DNA of 41,038 nt, from positions 6,884 through 47,921 of the forward strand of contig CDMY01000527.1 of the NCBI GenBank assembly GCA_001179505.1, in the 5' to 3' direction. The notes under the pieces are model-generated. The model searched no databases, had not been told where the DNA came from, and was given only the letters and a program-made list of their open reading frames with translations. The stretch comes from Vitrella brassicaformis (lineage: Eukaryota > Sar > Vitrellaceae). Made by a program: the position numbers and the translations under genes. This document shows positions 11,600 to 21,440 of this stretch, piece by piece (within the stretch, counting starts at the first letter, position 1; each line of letters begins with the position of its first letter).

Positions 11600-14276
11600 T
11601 GGCTTTGTGTGGCCAGGTAGGCCGCCACCCCTCCTGCACCAGCTTCTTGTATTGTATTTTCTCATCTTGCGGGCGCGCTCGATGGCCGGGAGTGGCTTCC
11701 AGCCCATGGCGGGCTGGGGCGGGGGAGGGGGCGGGACGTAGTACATGGGGTGGACGTAGTAGATGGCTGCGCTAGCACAGAGATGGTGGCCGGGGCGGGC
11801 ACGGCTGCGGGAGCGGGGGGCCGTGCAGCGGCCACTCGTGGATTGACGGGGTGGGCCGGCATGTAGATCGGCCCCTGTAGTACCAACACACCAAGGGAGG
11901 CGGATGGATTTATTCGGTGTGTTCTGTTTCGGTGGTCTGCATTGTGCACTGTGCACTGTTCGCTCACCGCCTGGTGCTGGTGTGTGCGGCGAGGGATGGC
12001 CGATGACAGCAGGGCGGGGGACGACTTGGCCCGTCGAAGGGCCAGCCGAGCCCCCGTCCCTCTGCATCGGTGTCGTGTAGGTCTCGGCTTTATTAAGGCA
12101 TATACGAAAACCACCGCCCTGCAACCAAGAACACATAGATAGCCTCGATGGATGGATGGAATGGACGGTGTATGCAGTATGGTGACGACGAGGACCAGCA
12201 CCAGTCCCGACAGCCGGCCCACCACCACCTCCCTCAGCTCACCGAGTGTCCTAGCACGTCTGGCCACACGATCGCCAGCCGTCTTGTCGCGGTCCTGGAC
12301 AACCTCTATGTCCTCCGTGCCGTTCTGCAGCTCGTCGGCGAAGGTCCAGACGGCGCCGCTTGGTGGAGGAGCAATGGCCACGCGCACAGGGAGTGGGTGG
12401 CCTTGCAGGTAGGCCGACAGGCGCTCAGACACAATGGGAAGGTCCATGTCGTCGGGCCGCAGACTGAGAGTGGTGTTGCCAGGCGTAATCTCGACACCGT
12501 ATGTCGCTAGATAGCCGACGACCGGTGCGCTTCTCTGCATCGCTGGGTGTGTGGTGGGTTTGGGCGAGATGGATGGGGGTGTGGGGCTGACGTAAGGGCC
12601 AGTCCCGGCAAGCCACTCGTGCACAGACATGTCTGCAGACAGACAGACAGACAGACAGGAGACATCCGGTTTGTCTGCATCGACTGGTGAATGAATGTGG
12701 TCACTCACTTGGTGCTCGCTGAGTGTGTCGACTTCGCCCTCCGTTGAGTTCATGCGGGCCTCGTATCTCTGCTTGAGGTCCTCCAGGCGCCCGGCGTGCA
12801 GTGCGGCCCTGACGTCGGGACTAACGGAAGACACCGACGGGTCAGACTCTGACACACATCCATCGACCCACACACACAGAGGTGAGATGAGCTCCATGTG
12901 TGTCTCTGTGTGTGTGTGTTGTAGGTGGTGGGTTGGCTGACCTGTGACAATCTCATGGCTGCCATGAGCCGCTTCTTGGCCTCCGCTGTGCACGGTGTGC
13001 TCACGGAAGGGGCTGGTGATGCGTCGGTCAACCACGTGTTGTGGTGCGGCAAAGGGCCTCTCGTAGAGGGTGGGGATCGTGAGACGGCTGCTACTCTCGA
13101 CCGCCCCAGGCTCTTCCCCGACAGAGTCCGAGCTCTCCCCTCGCTTCGCCGCAAGGCGAGACGCCACGAGCTTCTTCTTGACGTTGCTGTTTGTCTTGCT
13201 GGCGAGTTTGTCCCAGTCCTCCCCCACGCTTGCTGCTCGGGCCGCCGCCATATGGCCCAGAGACACGCGGCGAGCCGACTGGCTAGCGCGTCCGTCGGCC
13301 TCCTTGCCGGACACAGCAGCAGCACCAGCAGACTTGTCAGCAGCGCCTTTGCCGGACGGCGGCAGCACGATGGACTCCCTGAGAATGGACGGCTGCTGCA
13401 CAGACGGCTGTGCATGTACTACACTTGCCGCCGCCGCTGCTGCCAGGCCCGCACGTGTACGCAGCTTGGTGACCTGCATGCACCGAGACACAGACAAACA
13501 GACAGACAGGCGGGAACCGGGCACAGAGACAGAGAGGGGGATGCGTGTCCGTGTACTGGTATGTCTGTATTGAGTCCGGTCCGTTCAATATATCTCTCAC
13601 CTCGTCGAGGATAGCATCATACCACAACTCGCGCTCAGCGTCGTTTGTGCACTTGAAACATGCCTTCATCCCTTTGGCCGACTCGAACAGATCAACGAGG
13701 CTGCATCGATGAAGACACACACACACACACACAAGTCACACATGGCCGGCCATGCACCTTGCCTGCCTCCTTACGCGTACATGTGAGAGTCACAGTCCTT
13801 GACGTCCTTTGCCGTATAAAATTTGTCGACGTCTGTCTCCTCCTCGACAGCGGATATTCTTGTCAGCCACACCAAACGAGACACAGTCACTCATGTGTAC
13901 ACATGTGGTCCACCTTACCTTGTATGGCCGCTTGGCTATCTTGGTGTCGGGCTCCAGACGAATGGTCTTGGGCCAGCACCAGCCTGCGTCAGTACACATA
14001 CACAAACACAGACAGATAGAAGCCCTTTACATACTCCCATCCTCTATCTCTCACTCACCCCTGCCCCCTCCATCCCCTTCCCATCCACGTTCGGTTGGAC
14101 GTTGAAAGCAAGGCGCACACTGGTTGGATGTCGTTGAAATACACGTTTATGAAAACATACATACATACATACATACTATGACGCGTTAGCCACTTGTGCT
14201 CACTGATTGACCAACTTACCCATCGGATGGCAGTGCGATAGTTGGCTGTCACTGGTGTGTCAGGAAGAGGAGGATT
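11600..14276 (-). pseudogene. PH-like domain plus TM plus Pro-rich tail family member, frameshifted in the tail
   Basis: Supported minus-strand exons include 14276-14220, 13983-13919, about 13858-13775, 13700-13601, 13473-12942, 12848-12705 or 12709, and blocks between 12632 and 11662. The first exons carry PH-like features: AGWCWPKTIRLEPDTK at the start and ACFKCTNDAERELWYDAIL as the terminal helix. A Ser/Ala-rich basic region and a Glu-rich segment follow, then a TM segment (LSGLVLVLVVTI), LALRRAKSSPALL and the tail GPIYMPAHPVNP. Near 11765-11775 the frame breaks: the Pro-rich end (YYVPPPPPPQPAMGWKPLP, ERARKM) continues only in another reading frame. One open frame of 620 codons (13524-11662) runs through several introns and is not itself the protein. 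Further exon-like pieces at 14683-14455 may be 5' exons. The lesion may be real or an assembly error. Confidence 0.55.
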
Positions 14277-14400
14277 CTGCACACAGACAGCAAAAAAGCG
14301 GCAGACAGGCAGTGCAAACATCACCGACGGCGACAGCGTTGGTCATTTGATGAGCACGTTATTTTCTGCATGAGCGGACTGACCAAACACAGACAGATGC

Positions 14401-14450
14401 AGTTGGTTGTGTTGTGTGTTGTGTGTTGTGTGTTGTGTGTTGTTGTCTGT
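14401..14450. repeat. (GTGTT)n microsatellite
   Basis: Seven or so GTGTT/GTGTGTT units, probably intronic. Confidence 0.8.
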
Positions 14451-14735
14451 CTGTATACCTACATTGTGACGAGAGACATCTTGGCAGCATTGATATCGTA
14501 TGCACCGTGATGCGCGGCAGCGCGTTGCCCGGCAAAGGACGACGAACACAAAATCCTGTCCACACGTGCGCACACGTGAATGTATGTATGGGCGATCGGT
14601 CGTTTTGCCTCTCTGTGGTCGCACTCACTGAAGAAATTCACTTGGATTGGCTGATACAGCTGCTGCAATGCTGTACACACACAGAGACCGGTTCATCGAT
14701 GACAGCCAATCGTTCGTCATGAAAGACGCATGAAG

Positions 14736-15020
14736 TTACCCTTCACGCACCTTCCATCCCTTTCCACAAGGCGATTTAGCCGTCGCGCTCGACGATTCCG
14801 AGCATCGGGTCGTCGAGGCCACCCCTTGTTCCAGCCAATAGTTGACGTCTCCATGATGCGCTCCATCCGCTTCTTCAACTCGTTCGGCGTATGCTGCTGC
14901 GTGGAGCGGTGGCGGTGTGTCACTGCCGTAAGTCCTCAGAGCGACGTCCTCATGAAAGACATCCATCAAGGTATAGGATATCCAAGTGTGACGGTACCAA
15001 GGTGGATAAGCTAGTGCCGT
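14736..15020 (-). CDS. C-terminal module of a PH-domain family gene (partial)
   Basis: The minus strand encodes a stretch closely matching the C-terminus of the intact PH gene at 29137-30386: ALAYPPWYRHTWISYTLMDV, DTPPPLHAAAYAERVEEADG, AHHGDVNYWLEQ, then a divergent end and stop at 14736. Upstream an in-frame TGA near 15080 blocks the match, and no PH domain is seen there, so this looks like an orphaned 3' part of a paralogue. It lies just upstream of another PH-like gene on the same strand. Confidence 0.6.
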   Translation of the reverse strand, partial: TALAYPPWYRHTWISYTLMDVFHEDVALRTYGSDTPPPLHAAAYAERVEEADGAHHGDVNYWLEQGVASTTRCSESSSATAKSPCGKGWKVREG

Positions 15021-15129
15021 CTCCGGTAACGGAGTGATCTTCGCGGGAGTAGTCGAAAACTGGCTTTGGCTGCCGTATCATGAGCGGTTCTTGACCAGCT
15101 TCATCTCTAGCACCAGCTGGTGAAGGACG

Positions 15130-16065
15130 AATCCGTAATGGTTTTGGAGTGCAACTTTGTCTACTTACCTTCCTCGCTGGCGCTCGCGCGCTGAGGGACG
15201 AGCCTCCAAGACTTCGGCTCAGGTGAGAATGTGCCAGGAAGCCTGCAAAAGACACAACGCAAGAAGACATCCAGGCAGACAGACAGACAGACTGACAGAA
15301 AGACATACAGACAGATCGACGAGTGACGACTCAGTGGCGAGTTGGCGTTGTTTAAGTCTCCGCAGATATAAAATGGAGGCAGCGATGTCTGACACGCACA
15401 GAGCGACACAAGACACATGGAGACATGTGTGTATCGGTTCACCTTGATCTGCTTGCTGCCCCTCGTGCGGTGGTGCTCATGCTGTTGGGGCAAATGGACC
15501 TTCTGTGATGGTGGCAGCTGCGGCGGGGCGCGGAGGACGACGAAAAGGGCGGATTGAGCGGAGCGGCCACCAGCCGATATGGGCCAGCTCATGCGAGGCC
15601 GGTCGTTGGTCCGCTGTTGGCGAATGGGCGAGAACGACCCCAACGCGAGTTGGCATCGTTGACGAGTCCGCAGATATAAAATGGAGGCAGCGATGTCTGA
15701 ACAGATGTGTCCATACACTTCGAGACACAGAAAGTGAGAGACGTGGCACACCTGGACGAGTGCCGCCAGTGATGATGTCCTGCCAGCAGAACCGCCACAA
15801 TACACACACAGACAGCCTGGCATCATTGTGCCTCGCAAATCATGTGCCTCTCCGAATGTGTCTCCACTCACCGCTTCCGCCCAACACGTGGAAAGGTATG
15901 TGTGCGGTCGGCTGACGAGTTGACGTAGTTGACGAGTCCACAGATATAAAATGGAGGCAGCGATGTCTGAAGGCACATGGAGACACAAACGTGTGTCTCA
16001 GTCGGGAGATAGACATTCCCGCTTGCCTGCTGACGGCTCACCCCTTGTGGTCTCCCAGTCACAAC
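15130..16065 (-). CDS. Run of three cassette exons, possibly one fragmentary gene
   Basis: Three minus-strand exons start with ACATCGCTGCC after CAG at about 15970, 15701 and 15389. The second (about 15701-15452) stays open in the DIAASILYLRTRQ frame for about 80 codons up to a GTGAACC donor. The first ends in the cassette donor GGAAGCG|GTGAGTGG. The third continues toward exons at 15245-15170. No conserved domain is visible, and a product cannot be assembled with confidence. Confidence 0.3.
15352..15393 (-). repeat. Cassette core, copy 7
   Basis: GTCTCCGCAGATATAAAATGGAGGCAGCGATGTCTGACACGC. Confidence 0.9.
15656..15705 (-). repeat. Cassette core, copy 8
   Basis: GACGAGTCCGCAGATATAAAATGGAGGCAGCGATGTCTGAACAGA. 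Confidence 0.9.
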
Positions 16066-16200
16066 TCAGACAGACACAGGCGGGCAGCCGCCCAACGTTT
16101 ACGTTTTCAGGACGATTCATGCTGAACGCATAGGCAAACGGACGGACGGCATGACATACTTACCATCAACATGCAGATGCATCTCATCCACGCTGTTCAG
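15911..16200. repeat. Segment near-identical to 21401-21680, includes cassette copy 9
   Basis: Cassette core at 15929-15975 followed by identical intron and exon sequence up to the ATGCAGATGCATCTCATCCA block. Only a handful of differences are seen by eye. Confidence 0.9.
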
Positions 16201-16755
16201 TGGTCCGCTGTGTGTTCTTACGTGAAGGTGATAGCCGCAATGGCCACTGCCCCGACGAAAACGAGCGAACAAACGAGTTCCATGACTGTTGCCTCAGGTC
16301 CCAATCCCGAATGGAGTCGATTTGAGATGGGCGACTGCGGTGGGATGCCCTCTCGGTCGCCCACATGCCGGTGGTCAGCAGCCGTTCCCTGGTGCACAAC
16401 GACTTCCCCGTCTGCCGTCGGTGCGGGGGCTTGTTGGCGTCCGGGTTCGGGCATGAGATGTGGCCAGAGTCGAGCGGGTTGTCGGTCTTGCCCTCCGCCT
16501 TACAGTGTATCCCCGCGATGCCTTGGCAGCAGCGGGCATTCCCTTCCCAGTCTGGAGCAGACACAAGACATACACACGCACTATGGTTGCCGTCCACAGG
16601 ATCTCTCTCCTTTTTTGTGAATGCATCATGATCTCACCCTTGCAGACGGTTAGGACGTATTGAGGTTGATTTAGCCTGAATGCATATGCAAACAAGGACG
16701 GACGGCATGACATACTTATCATCAACGTGCAGATGCATCTCATCCATCCCCACAT
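16184..16755 (-). pseudogene. Cys-rich/Sushi-like ectodomain unit A with TM exon, frame broken
   Basis: Minus-strand exon pieces encode RLNQPQYVLTVC; then EGNARCCQGIAGIHC and a segment related to the Sushi-like part of unit B (PNPDANKPPHRRQTGKS) but lacking its second half; then, in another frame, a TM segment (VFVGAVAIAAIT) ending at a GTAAGAAC donor. The Cys-rich and TM parts are in different frames within one continuous stretch, so either an intron is missed or the copy is frameshifted. Units B and C have the same layout. Confidence 0.45.
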
Positions 16756-16789
16756 CCGCTGTGCACTCTTACGTCTTGTCTCTTACATG

Positions 16790-17954
16790 ATCCGACGCTT
16801 GACATCGCACACCCCTTGCCACAGCCTGAAACACACACGCCCGATGAGTAAATGATGTGGTGCTGTGTGCGTGTGTATGGGAGGGGTCAGGCGGGATCCT
16901 CACCCTATGAGGGCGAGGGTGGCGAGCAGCTGGAAGAGGCCGTGGTCCTTCGCGACGGCATCGTTACTCAACTAGAGCACATCCTGACTGTGATGATATC
17001 CGCGACTCGAGTATATAGGACTCCGCAGATATAAAATGAAGGCAGCGATGTCTGAACAGAGACAGAGGAAGGGGGCATTCGCCTTTCGCCAGCTTCTCTT
17101 GCTCTCTTGATCTGTAAGAAAGAGGCTCAGTGAGTGTGTGTGATACCCAGCTCTCCCAGGAAGCGGCCGAAATGGCGAGGCAGGACAGGCACAGCCAGCA
17201 CCCCCTCTCCGCCCACAGCAGCTCGGCCTCCTCGCGGCGCCTCTTGGCCAGCTCCGCCGCCCGTCGGCTCTCCCTCTTCGGCAGCGGCACCCAGTCCACG
17301 ATGGGCGGGTGGTAGATGATGATGGGCGCTGGGGCCAGTGGGGGCCGTGGTGCCGCTGCCGGATAGAGGGGGATGTCGGGGAGGTAGTGCACCTGTCGCA
17401 GACCAAACAGAGAGAGGGATTAATGTGTGGTCTGCACTGGTAAGTCTGTTCGTGATGCTTGTTTCTCACCAGGGGCCGCCCGACCTGCACGCCCACCTCC
17501 CTCGTCAGGTCGGCATCCTGCAGCCAACAAACCAGCAGAGATTTCCTCTCAGTTCAGTTGATAGAATGGCGTTTGTGTGGGGCCATCTGCTCACTGTTAT
17601 GCCGGCCGCCCCGCGTGTCATCTCTCCCCAACTAAACCGCCGCTCGTGGTCCTGTTGCGTGATGGATGGACACACAGGGCAGAGCATTACAGTCCTGTCG
17701 ACAACGCATATCGTGCCCCAACACACGTGAGCCATCATCGCGGGCGCAGGGGCGGTGACATGTCGGCGGATGACGGCCGGGCGGCGGCGGCTACGTCGGT
17801 CGGCTCGGCGCGGTGGGGCTGGGCGGAAAAAGGCCATGATCCGACGGTACACACGGCACATCCCTTGCAGACTGAAACACACACGCCCGATGAGTAAATG
17901 ATGTGGTGTGTGTGTGTGTGCGTGTGTATGGGAGGGGTCAGGCGGGATCCTCAC
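16790..17954 (-). CDS. Family member: TM exon, Arg-rich juxtamembrane exon, DADLTREV exon, Pro-rich tail
   Basis: Minus-strand order: TM exon about 18050-17955 (DHGLFQLLATLAVIG) joins in phase to an exon starting about 17872 that encodes LQGMCRVYRRIMAFFRPAPP and RRADRRSRRRPAVIRRHV. This stays open to TRGAAGIT and a GTGAGC donor near 17593, then exon 17517-17470 (DADLTREVGVQVGRPL), then the Pro-rich exon from about 17391 (IPLYPAAAPRP, PAPIIIYHPPIVDW, VPLPKRESRRAAEL), and a cassette exon (about 17051-16973) ending in TVRMCSS and TGA. The very basic segment directly after the hydrophobic one fits a cytoplasmic tail. A second TM exon (DHGLFQLLATLALIG) follows at about 16975-16915 and leads to a truncated juxtamembrane exon near 16830-16795, the start of the next broken copy. 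Confidence 0.55.
17020..17061 (-). repeat. Cassette core, copy 10
   Basis: GACTCCGCAGATATAAAATGAAGGCAGCGATGTCTGAACAGA. Confidence 0.9.
17150..17610. repeat. Segment near-identical to 10527-11000
   Basis: Partner of the duplication described at 10527; includes the Pro-rich and DADLTREV exons and the intervening introns. Confidence 0.85.
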
Positions 17955-18018
17955 CCTATGACGGCGAGGGTGGCGAGCAGCTGGAAGAGGCCGTGGTCCT
18001 TCCCGACGGCTTCGTTAC

Positions 18019-18582
18019 TCAGCTAGAGCACATCCTGACTGTCCTGATATCCGCGACTCTTCCAGCCTCCTCCCGGCGGCGGCCGGCCTCCTCGCGGCGC
18101 CTCTTGGCCAGCTCCGCCGCCCGTCGGCTCTCCCTCTTCGGCAGCGGCCCCCAGTCGATGATGGGCGGGTGGTAGATGATGATGGGCGCTGGGGCCAGTG
18201 CGGGTCGTGGTGCCGCTGCCGGGTAGAGGGGGATGGCGAAGAGATAGTTGACCTGTCGCAGGGTGCACGCGTCACACGAGTACGTGACGACGTCGCCCAC
18301 GCGGTAGGAGTTCCCCGTCTGCCGTCGGTGCGGGGGCTTGTTGATGTCGGGGATGGGGCACTCGATGCGGCAATATATTCCCGCAACGCCTTGGCAGCAG
18401 GGGGTCTCATCGCTCCCTTCCCCGTCTGCAGCACACACAACACATACACATGCGCTTTTGGTTGCCGTCCACGGGATCTCTCTCCTCTTTTGTGAATGCA
18501 TCATGATCTCACCATCCCAGACGGTTAGGACGTATCGAGGTTGATTCATGCTGAATGCATACGCAAACAAGAACATCATCAC
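18019..18582 (-). CDS. Chimeric unit B: Cys-rich and Sushi-like segment fused directly to a Pro-rich tail
   Basis: After an exon encoding MNQPRYVLTVWD, exon 18425-18019 reads in one frame through ETPCCQGVAGIYC, then ECPIPDINKPPHRR and NSYRVGDVVTYSCD, which has the look of a Sushi/CCP module (short Cys-Pro start, hydrophobic VGD-x-V-x-Y-x-C strand), although only part of a module is present. The frame continues without an intron into the Pro-rich tail (IPLYPAAAPRP, GPLPKRESRR) and ends TVRMCSS and TGA. In the paralogues the CTGCGACAG before this tail is an intron acceptor; here it is in open exon, so the fusion probably occurred inside the ancestral intron. Extracellular Sushi and cytoplasmic tail are joined with no TM segment, so this copy may be non-functional. 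Confidence 0.5.
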   Translation of the reverse strand: MMMFLFAYAFSMNQPRYVLTVWDGEIMMHSQKRREIPWTATKSACVCVVCAADGEGSDETPCCQGVAGIYCRIECPIPDINKPPHRRQTGNSYRVGDVVTYSCDACTLRQVNYLFAIPLYPAAAPRPALAPAPIIIYHPPIIDWGPLPKRESRRAAELAKRRREEAGRRREEAGRVADIRTVRMCSS

Positions 18583-18591
18583 GACATACCA

Positions 18592-18915
18592 TCAACAGAC
18601 ACGGGCGGGCAGCCGCCCAACGTTTGCGTGTTGAGGACGATCATGCTGAATGCATACGCAAACAAGGACGGACGGCATGACATACTTACCATCAACATGC
18701 AGATGCATCTCATCCACGCTGTTCAGTGGTCCGCTGTGTGTGTTCTTACGTGATAATGACAGCCGCAAGGGCCAGGGCCCCGACGGAAACGAGGGAATGT
18801 TCGAGTTCCATGACCTTTTCCTGCTCTGCAGCCACTGAATGACGAACGATCCCTCGAAGCTTCCCATCCCGCTATCCACTCTGGCTGCCGGCACCTGCAG
18901 CTGAAGAGACACATA
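18592..18915 (-). CDS. Short TM exon unit (family ectodomain/TM piece)
   Basis: The minus strand encodes KLRGIVRHSVAAEQEKV and then a hydrophobic segment (HSLVSVGALALAAVIIT) up to an AC|GTAAGAAC donor, followed by the exon containing DEMHLHVD. The same pattern occurs near 16220, 21720 and 22110. In the frame of the TM segment a TAG lies a few codons upstream, where the exon's 5' part (AGAGSQSG) would be. Confidence 0.4.
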   Translation of the reverse strand, partial: YVSLQLQVPAARVDSGMGSFEGSFVIQWLQSRKRSWNSNIPSFPSGPWPLRLSLSRKNTHSGPLNSVDEMHLHVDGKYVMPSVLVCVCIQHDRPQHANVGRLPARVC

Positions 18916-19004
18916 CATACAAAGTGGACACCTGACTGTCTCTGTGTGACTTCGCCTCCTTACGCGCCAGAAAGACAATTTGTGACGACACATCCACACG
19001 TCGA

Positions 19005-19053
19005 TGATCAGTCGTCGTCGAATATAAAATGTAAGCAGCGATACCTAATCACA
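19005..19053 (-). repeat. Cassette core, copy 11 (variant)
   Basis: GAATATAAAATGTAAGCAGCGATACCTAA, same subtype as 11478. Confidence 0.75.
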
Positions 19054-19680
19054 CACACGGACAGATGAGATGCGTGTGCGGGATGGGACGGCTCTCTGGA
19101 TGTGTCTCCACTCACCCACCCCCAATTGCCCACCCCTTCCACCCAAGACATGGGGGGCTTTGTGTAGCCAAGAAAACGATGTCCGCCCGCTGCAGCAGTG
19201 CCGTCATGGCATTCCATGCCTCGCCCTCCGCCTGCTGCAGCATGCTGTCCAGCGTGTTGATGACCCTGCCCGCCGTCGCCTTATCACCCGGCTCCGCCCA
19301 CTCAAGGAGACCCGGGGCAGGCCCGATGACATCCCAATGGAGCACATCCAGCACAATGAAGGGCTCCGCGGCCCTCTCCATGCACAGCAGCTTGGCCAGC
19401 AGCTGTTGTGTGTGGGGCGAACGGTTTTGGTAGTAAATGGCGGTACTGTCCGTGTCCACCACCGACGCAGCAGCTGCACTCGGGGCCATGAGGTCCCCGC
19501 CCCGTGCAGCGCCTTCATTATGTCTGCAATAAATGCCGATTCCGAAGCGGCTTCAGCGCTCAACAGGGAGGTCCATTGCTGCAGGTCGAGGAGCATAGCG
19601 ATGCCTTGGTCGAACATGAGCGAGGATGAGCAATACTGCGGCATGTCAAATGTCAACAGTGGCCTCGCTGGACGTCGTCG

Positions 19681-19793
19681 AGGATGGCCATGTGCTTAAT
19701 CTGACCATCACACACACACACACACACTCACAGATTCATACTGCATATTCACCAGGCCAATGCGTTGGGAAGGGTACCTGAGTGAGCTGAAGG
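19681..19793. repeat. Exact-looking duplicate of 20664-20775
   Basis: The block GGATGGCCATGTGCTTAATC through the (CA)n tract to GGTACCTGAGTGAGCTGAAG is the same at both places. It covers the donor side of the FSSL exon and its intron. Confidence 0.9.
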
Positions 19794-20663
19794 TGGGAAT
19801 GCGGTCCATGGGCAGCGACTTGAGCTGCACAGAGAGCTGACACACACACACACACACAGAAAGAGAGAGAGAGAGAGAGATGGATGATCCCCGATGTGGC
19901 CTGACCCGACGCGACCACAGGCAGAATAATGAGCACGTGATTGTCTGTGTATGCCTTCGCTTTCCACACACGCATACCAGTGCGTCCCTATTGCCGCTTA
20001 TAGCCATGCCCTTGACGAGGTAGGTTCTGACGCCGCTCTCAATGCCCAGCGGCAGCACACGCGGGGGCTCCGTCTTGACGAGCTGCACCACCTCAGCCTC
20101 ATTGATCACCTGACCCTCCGTCAGCACAAACACCTGCCTGCAACGAGCACAAGGCGTAGATGCATCCCATCTCGCATCTCACGCATGGCTGCAGCAGTTA
20201 TCCTAATGCATGGCGCACATACCCCGCCGGGAGGATGCGGTAAAGGCAGCACAGGGCCGTCACCAATGGTATCATGGGTATCATCGGTGGTAGGGGGATG
20301 GATTGCAGATGCTGGTCTCGAGTAGACCGTCGTCACTTGTGAGCGAAAAAGCGAAAACAGCCAACAAAGAAGCGGGGTTTGCTATTTTTTCGTGTGTTTT
20401 GGCGAGAGCTGACCCGACCGTCCCTCAGCACGAACACACGGCTGCAATCCACACACACACACACACACACACACGAGAGAGAGAGAGAGAGAGAGGAAGA
20501 GATGGATCTAGAGGTGTGCGTGGAAGGGGCACTCACCGTGCGTTTCCCTTAGCGGGCGTCATGCTCATGAAGGGGATCTCGGTGCCGCCCATGTCGTCAT
20601 CGACCGTCGACACGAATGCCAGCGCCTCGGCAACAGTGGCCTCGCTGGACTTGACCGAGGATG

Positions 20664-20775
20664 GCCATGTGCTTAATCTGACCATCACACACACACACAC
20701 ACACTCACAGATTCATACTGCATATTCACCAGGCCAATGCGTTGGGAAGGGTACCTGAGTGAGCTGAAGTTGAAG
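20664..20775. repeat. Partner of the 19681-19793 duplication
   Basis: See 19681. Together with the repeated VFVL strand it shows intragenic duplication of the vWFA-like gene. Confidence 0.9.
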
Positions 20776-20939
20776 AAGCGGTCCATGGCCATGGCCTTCA
20801 TGCTCTGCGCCACACGCGGCGACCCACTCCAGTCCAGCACAGAGGGCAGCAAGTCTTTTATTCACTTCGCATGGTTGAAGTGCAGGTATGTCCTACACTT
20901 CGTCCACAACATTGTAGTGCTGTCGACAACACATATCGT

Positions 20940-21440
20940 GCCCCGACTCACGTGTGCTATCATGGCGGCCGCAGGCGCGGTGACGTGTCGCCTTATGACA
21001 GCGGGGCGGCGGCGGCTACGTCGGTCGGCTCGGCGCCGGCTACGTCGGTCGGCTCGGCGGGGTGGGTGTGGGCAGATGGACGCCATGATCCGACGATGGA
21101 CATGGCACAGCCCTCGCCACAGCCTGAAACACACACGCCCGCTTAGTAAATAAAGTGGTGCTGTGTGCGTGTGTATGGAAGGGGTCAGACGGGATCCTCA
21201 CATTATGACGGCGAGGGTGGCGAGCAGAGCGAAGAGGCCAACGTCGCCCTCGTACTCATCATCCGCCACGTGGTGGTAGACTTCCTGCAGCCCATCGGCT
21301 GTCGTGGTGTTGGCCGTCTGGTTGACAATCGAGTTGACGTCAAAGAGGAAGTGCAGGTGGGGCTGGGCGTCCTCTGGTGGAAAGGCGGTGGCTGTGGTCG
21401 GCTGACGAGTTGACGTAGTTGACGAGTCCACAGATATAAA
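20940..21440 (-). CDS. Family TM and Arg-rich juxtamembrane exons, copy C
   Basis: The exon starting at about 21461 (after the cassette acceptor) encodes RHRCLHFISVDSS, HLHFLFDVNSIVNQTANTTT with two NxT/NxS sites, an acidic stretch and the TM segment GDVGLFALLATLAVI, ending at a GTGAGG donor near 21200. In phase with it, the next exon (about 21124-20953) encodes GLCHVHRRIMASICPHPP and a doubled RRADRRSRRR block ending AMIAH at a GTGAGTCG donor. N-glycosylation sequons before the TM and strong basic charge after it fit an outside/inside topology. The next exon downstream is the vWFA-like segment, so copy C may be fused to it or end there. Confidence 0.55.

Larger units (their letters stand above)
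19112..20862 (-). pseudogene. vWFA-like gene, fragmented and internally duplicated
   Basis: Minus-strand exon ending at 20755 encodes LPSVLDWSGSPRVAQSMKAM; DWSGS fits the metal-ion-dependent adhesion site DxSxS of vWFA domains. Exon 20644-20536 gives ALAFVSTVDDDMGGTEIPFM, and exon 20137-19978 gives VFVLTEGQVINEAEVVQLV and RVLPLGIESGVRTYLVKGMA, the usual core and C-terminal part of vWFA domains of the inter-alpha-trypsin type. A second, partial copy of the strand (RVFVLRDGRV) lies at 20441-20390, and a second copy of the MDRxxxFSSL exon at 19837-19778. Downstream, 19635-19112 encodes helical sequence in two different frames that join near 19497, implying a frameshift. No N-terminal vWFA strand is visible before DWSGS. 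Cation-binding adhesion is the family role; activity here is doubtful. Confidence 0.55.

Noticed and set aside
11662-13524. A single 620-codon minus-strand protein
   Set aside because: The frame runs through clear introns (GTCAGC/GTGAGT donors, CAG acceptors, CACA tracts) and is open by chance between them.
15951-16133. Plus-strand ORFs starting at TATAAAATGGAGGCAGCGATG, which look like a TATA box with a start codon
   Set aside because: The ORFs differ after the shared core, are short, and the core is better explained as a minus-strand exon start behind a CAG acceptor.
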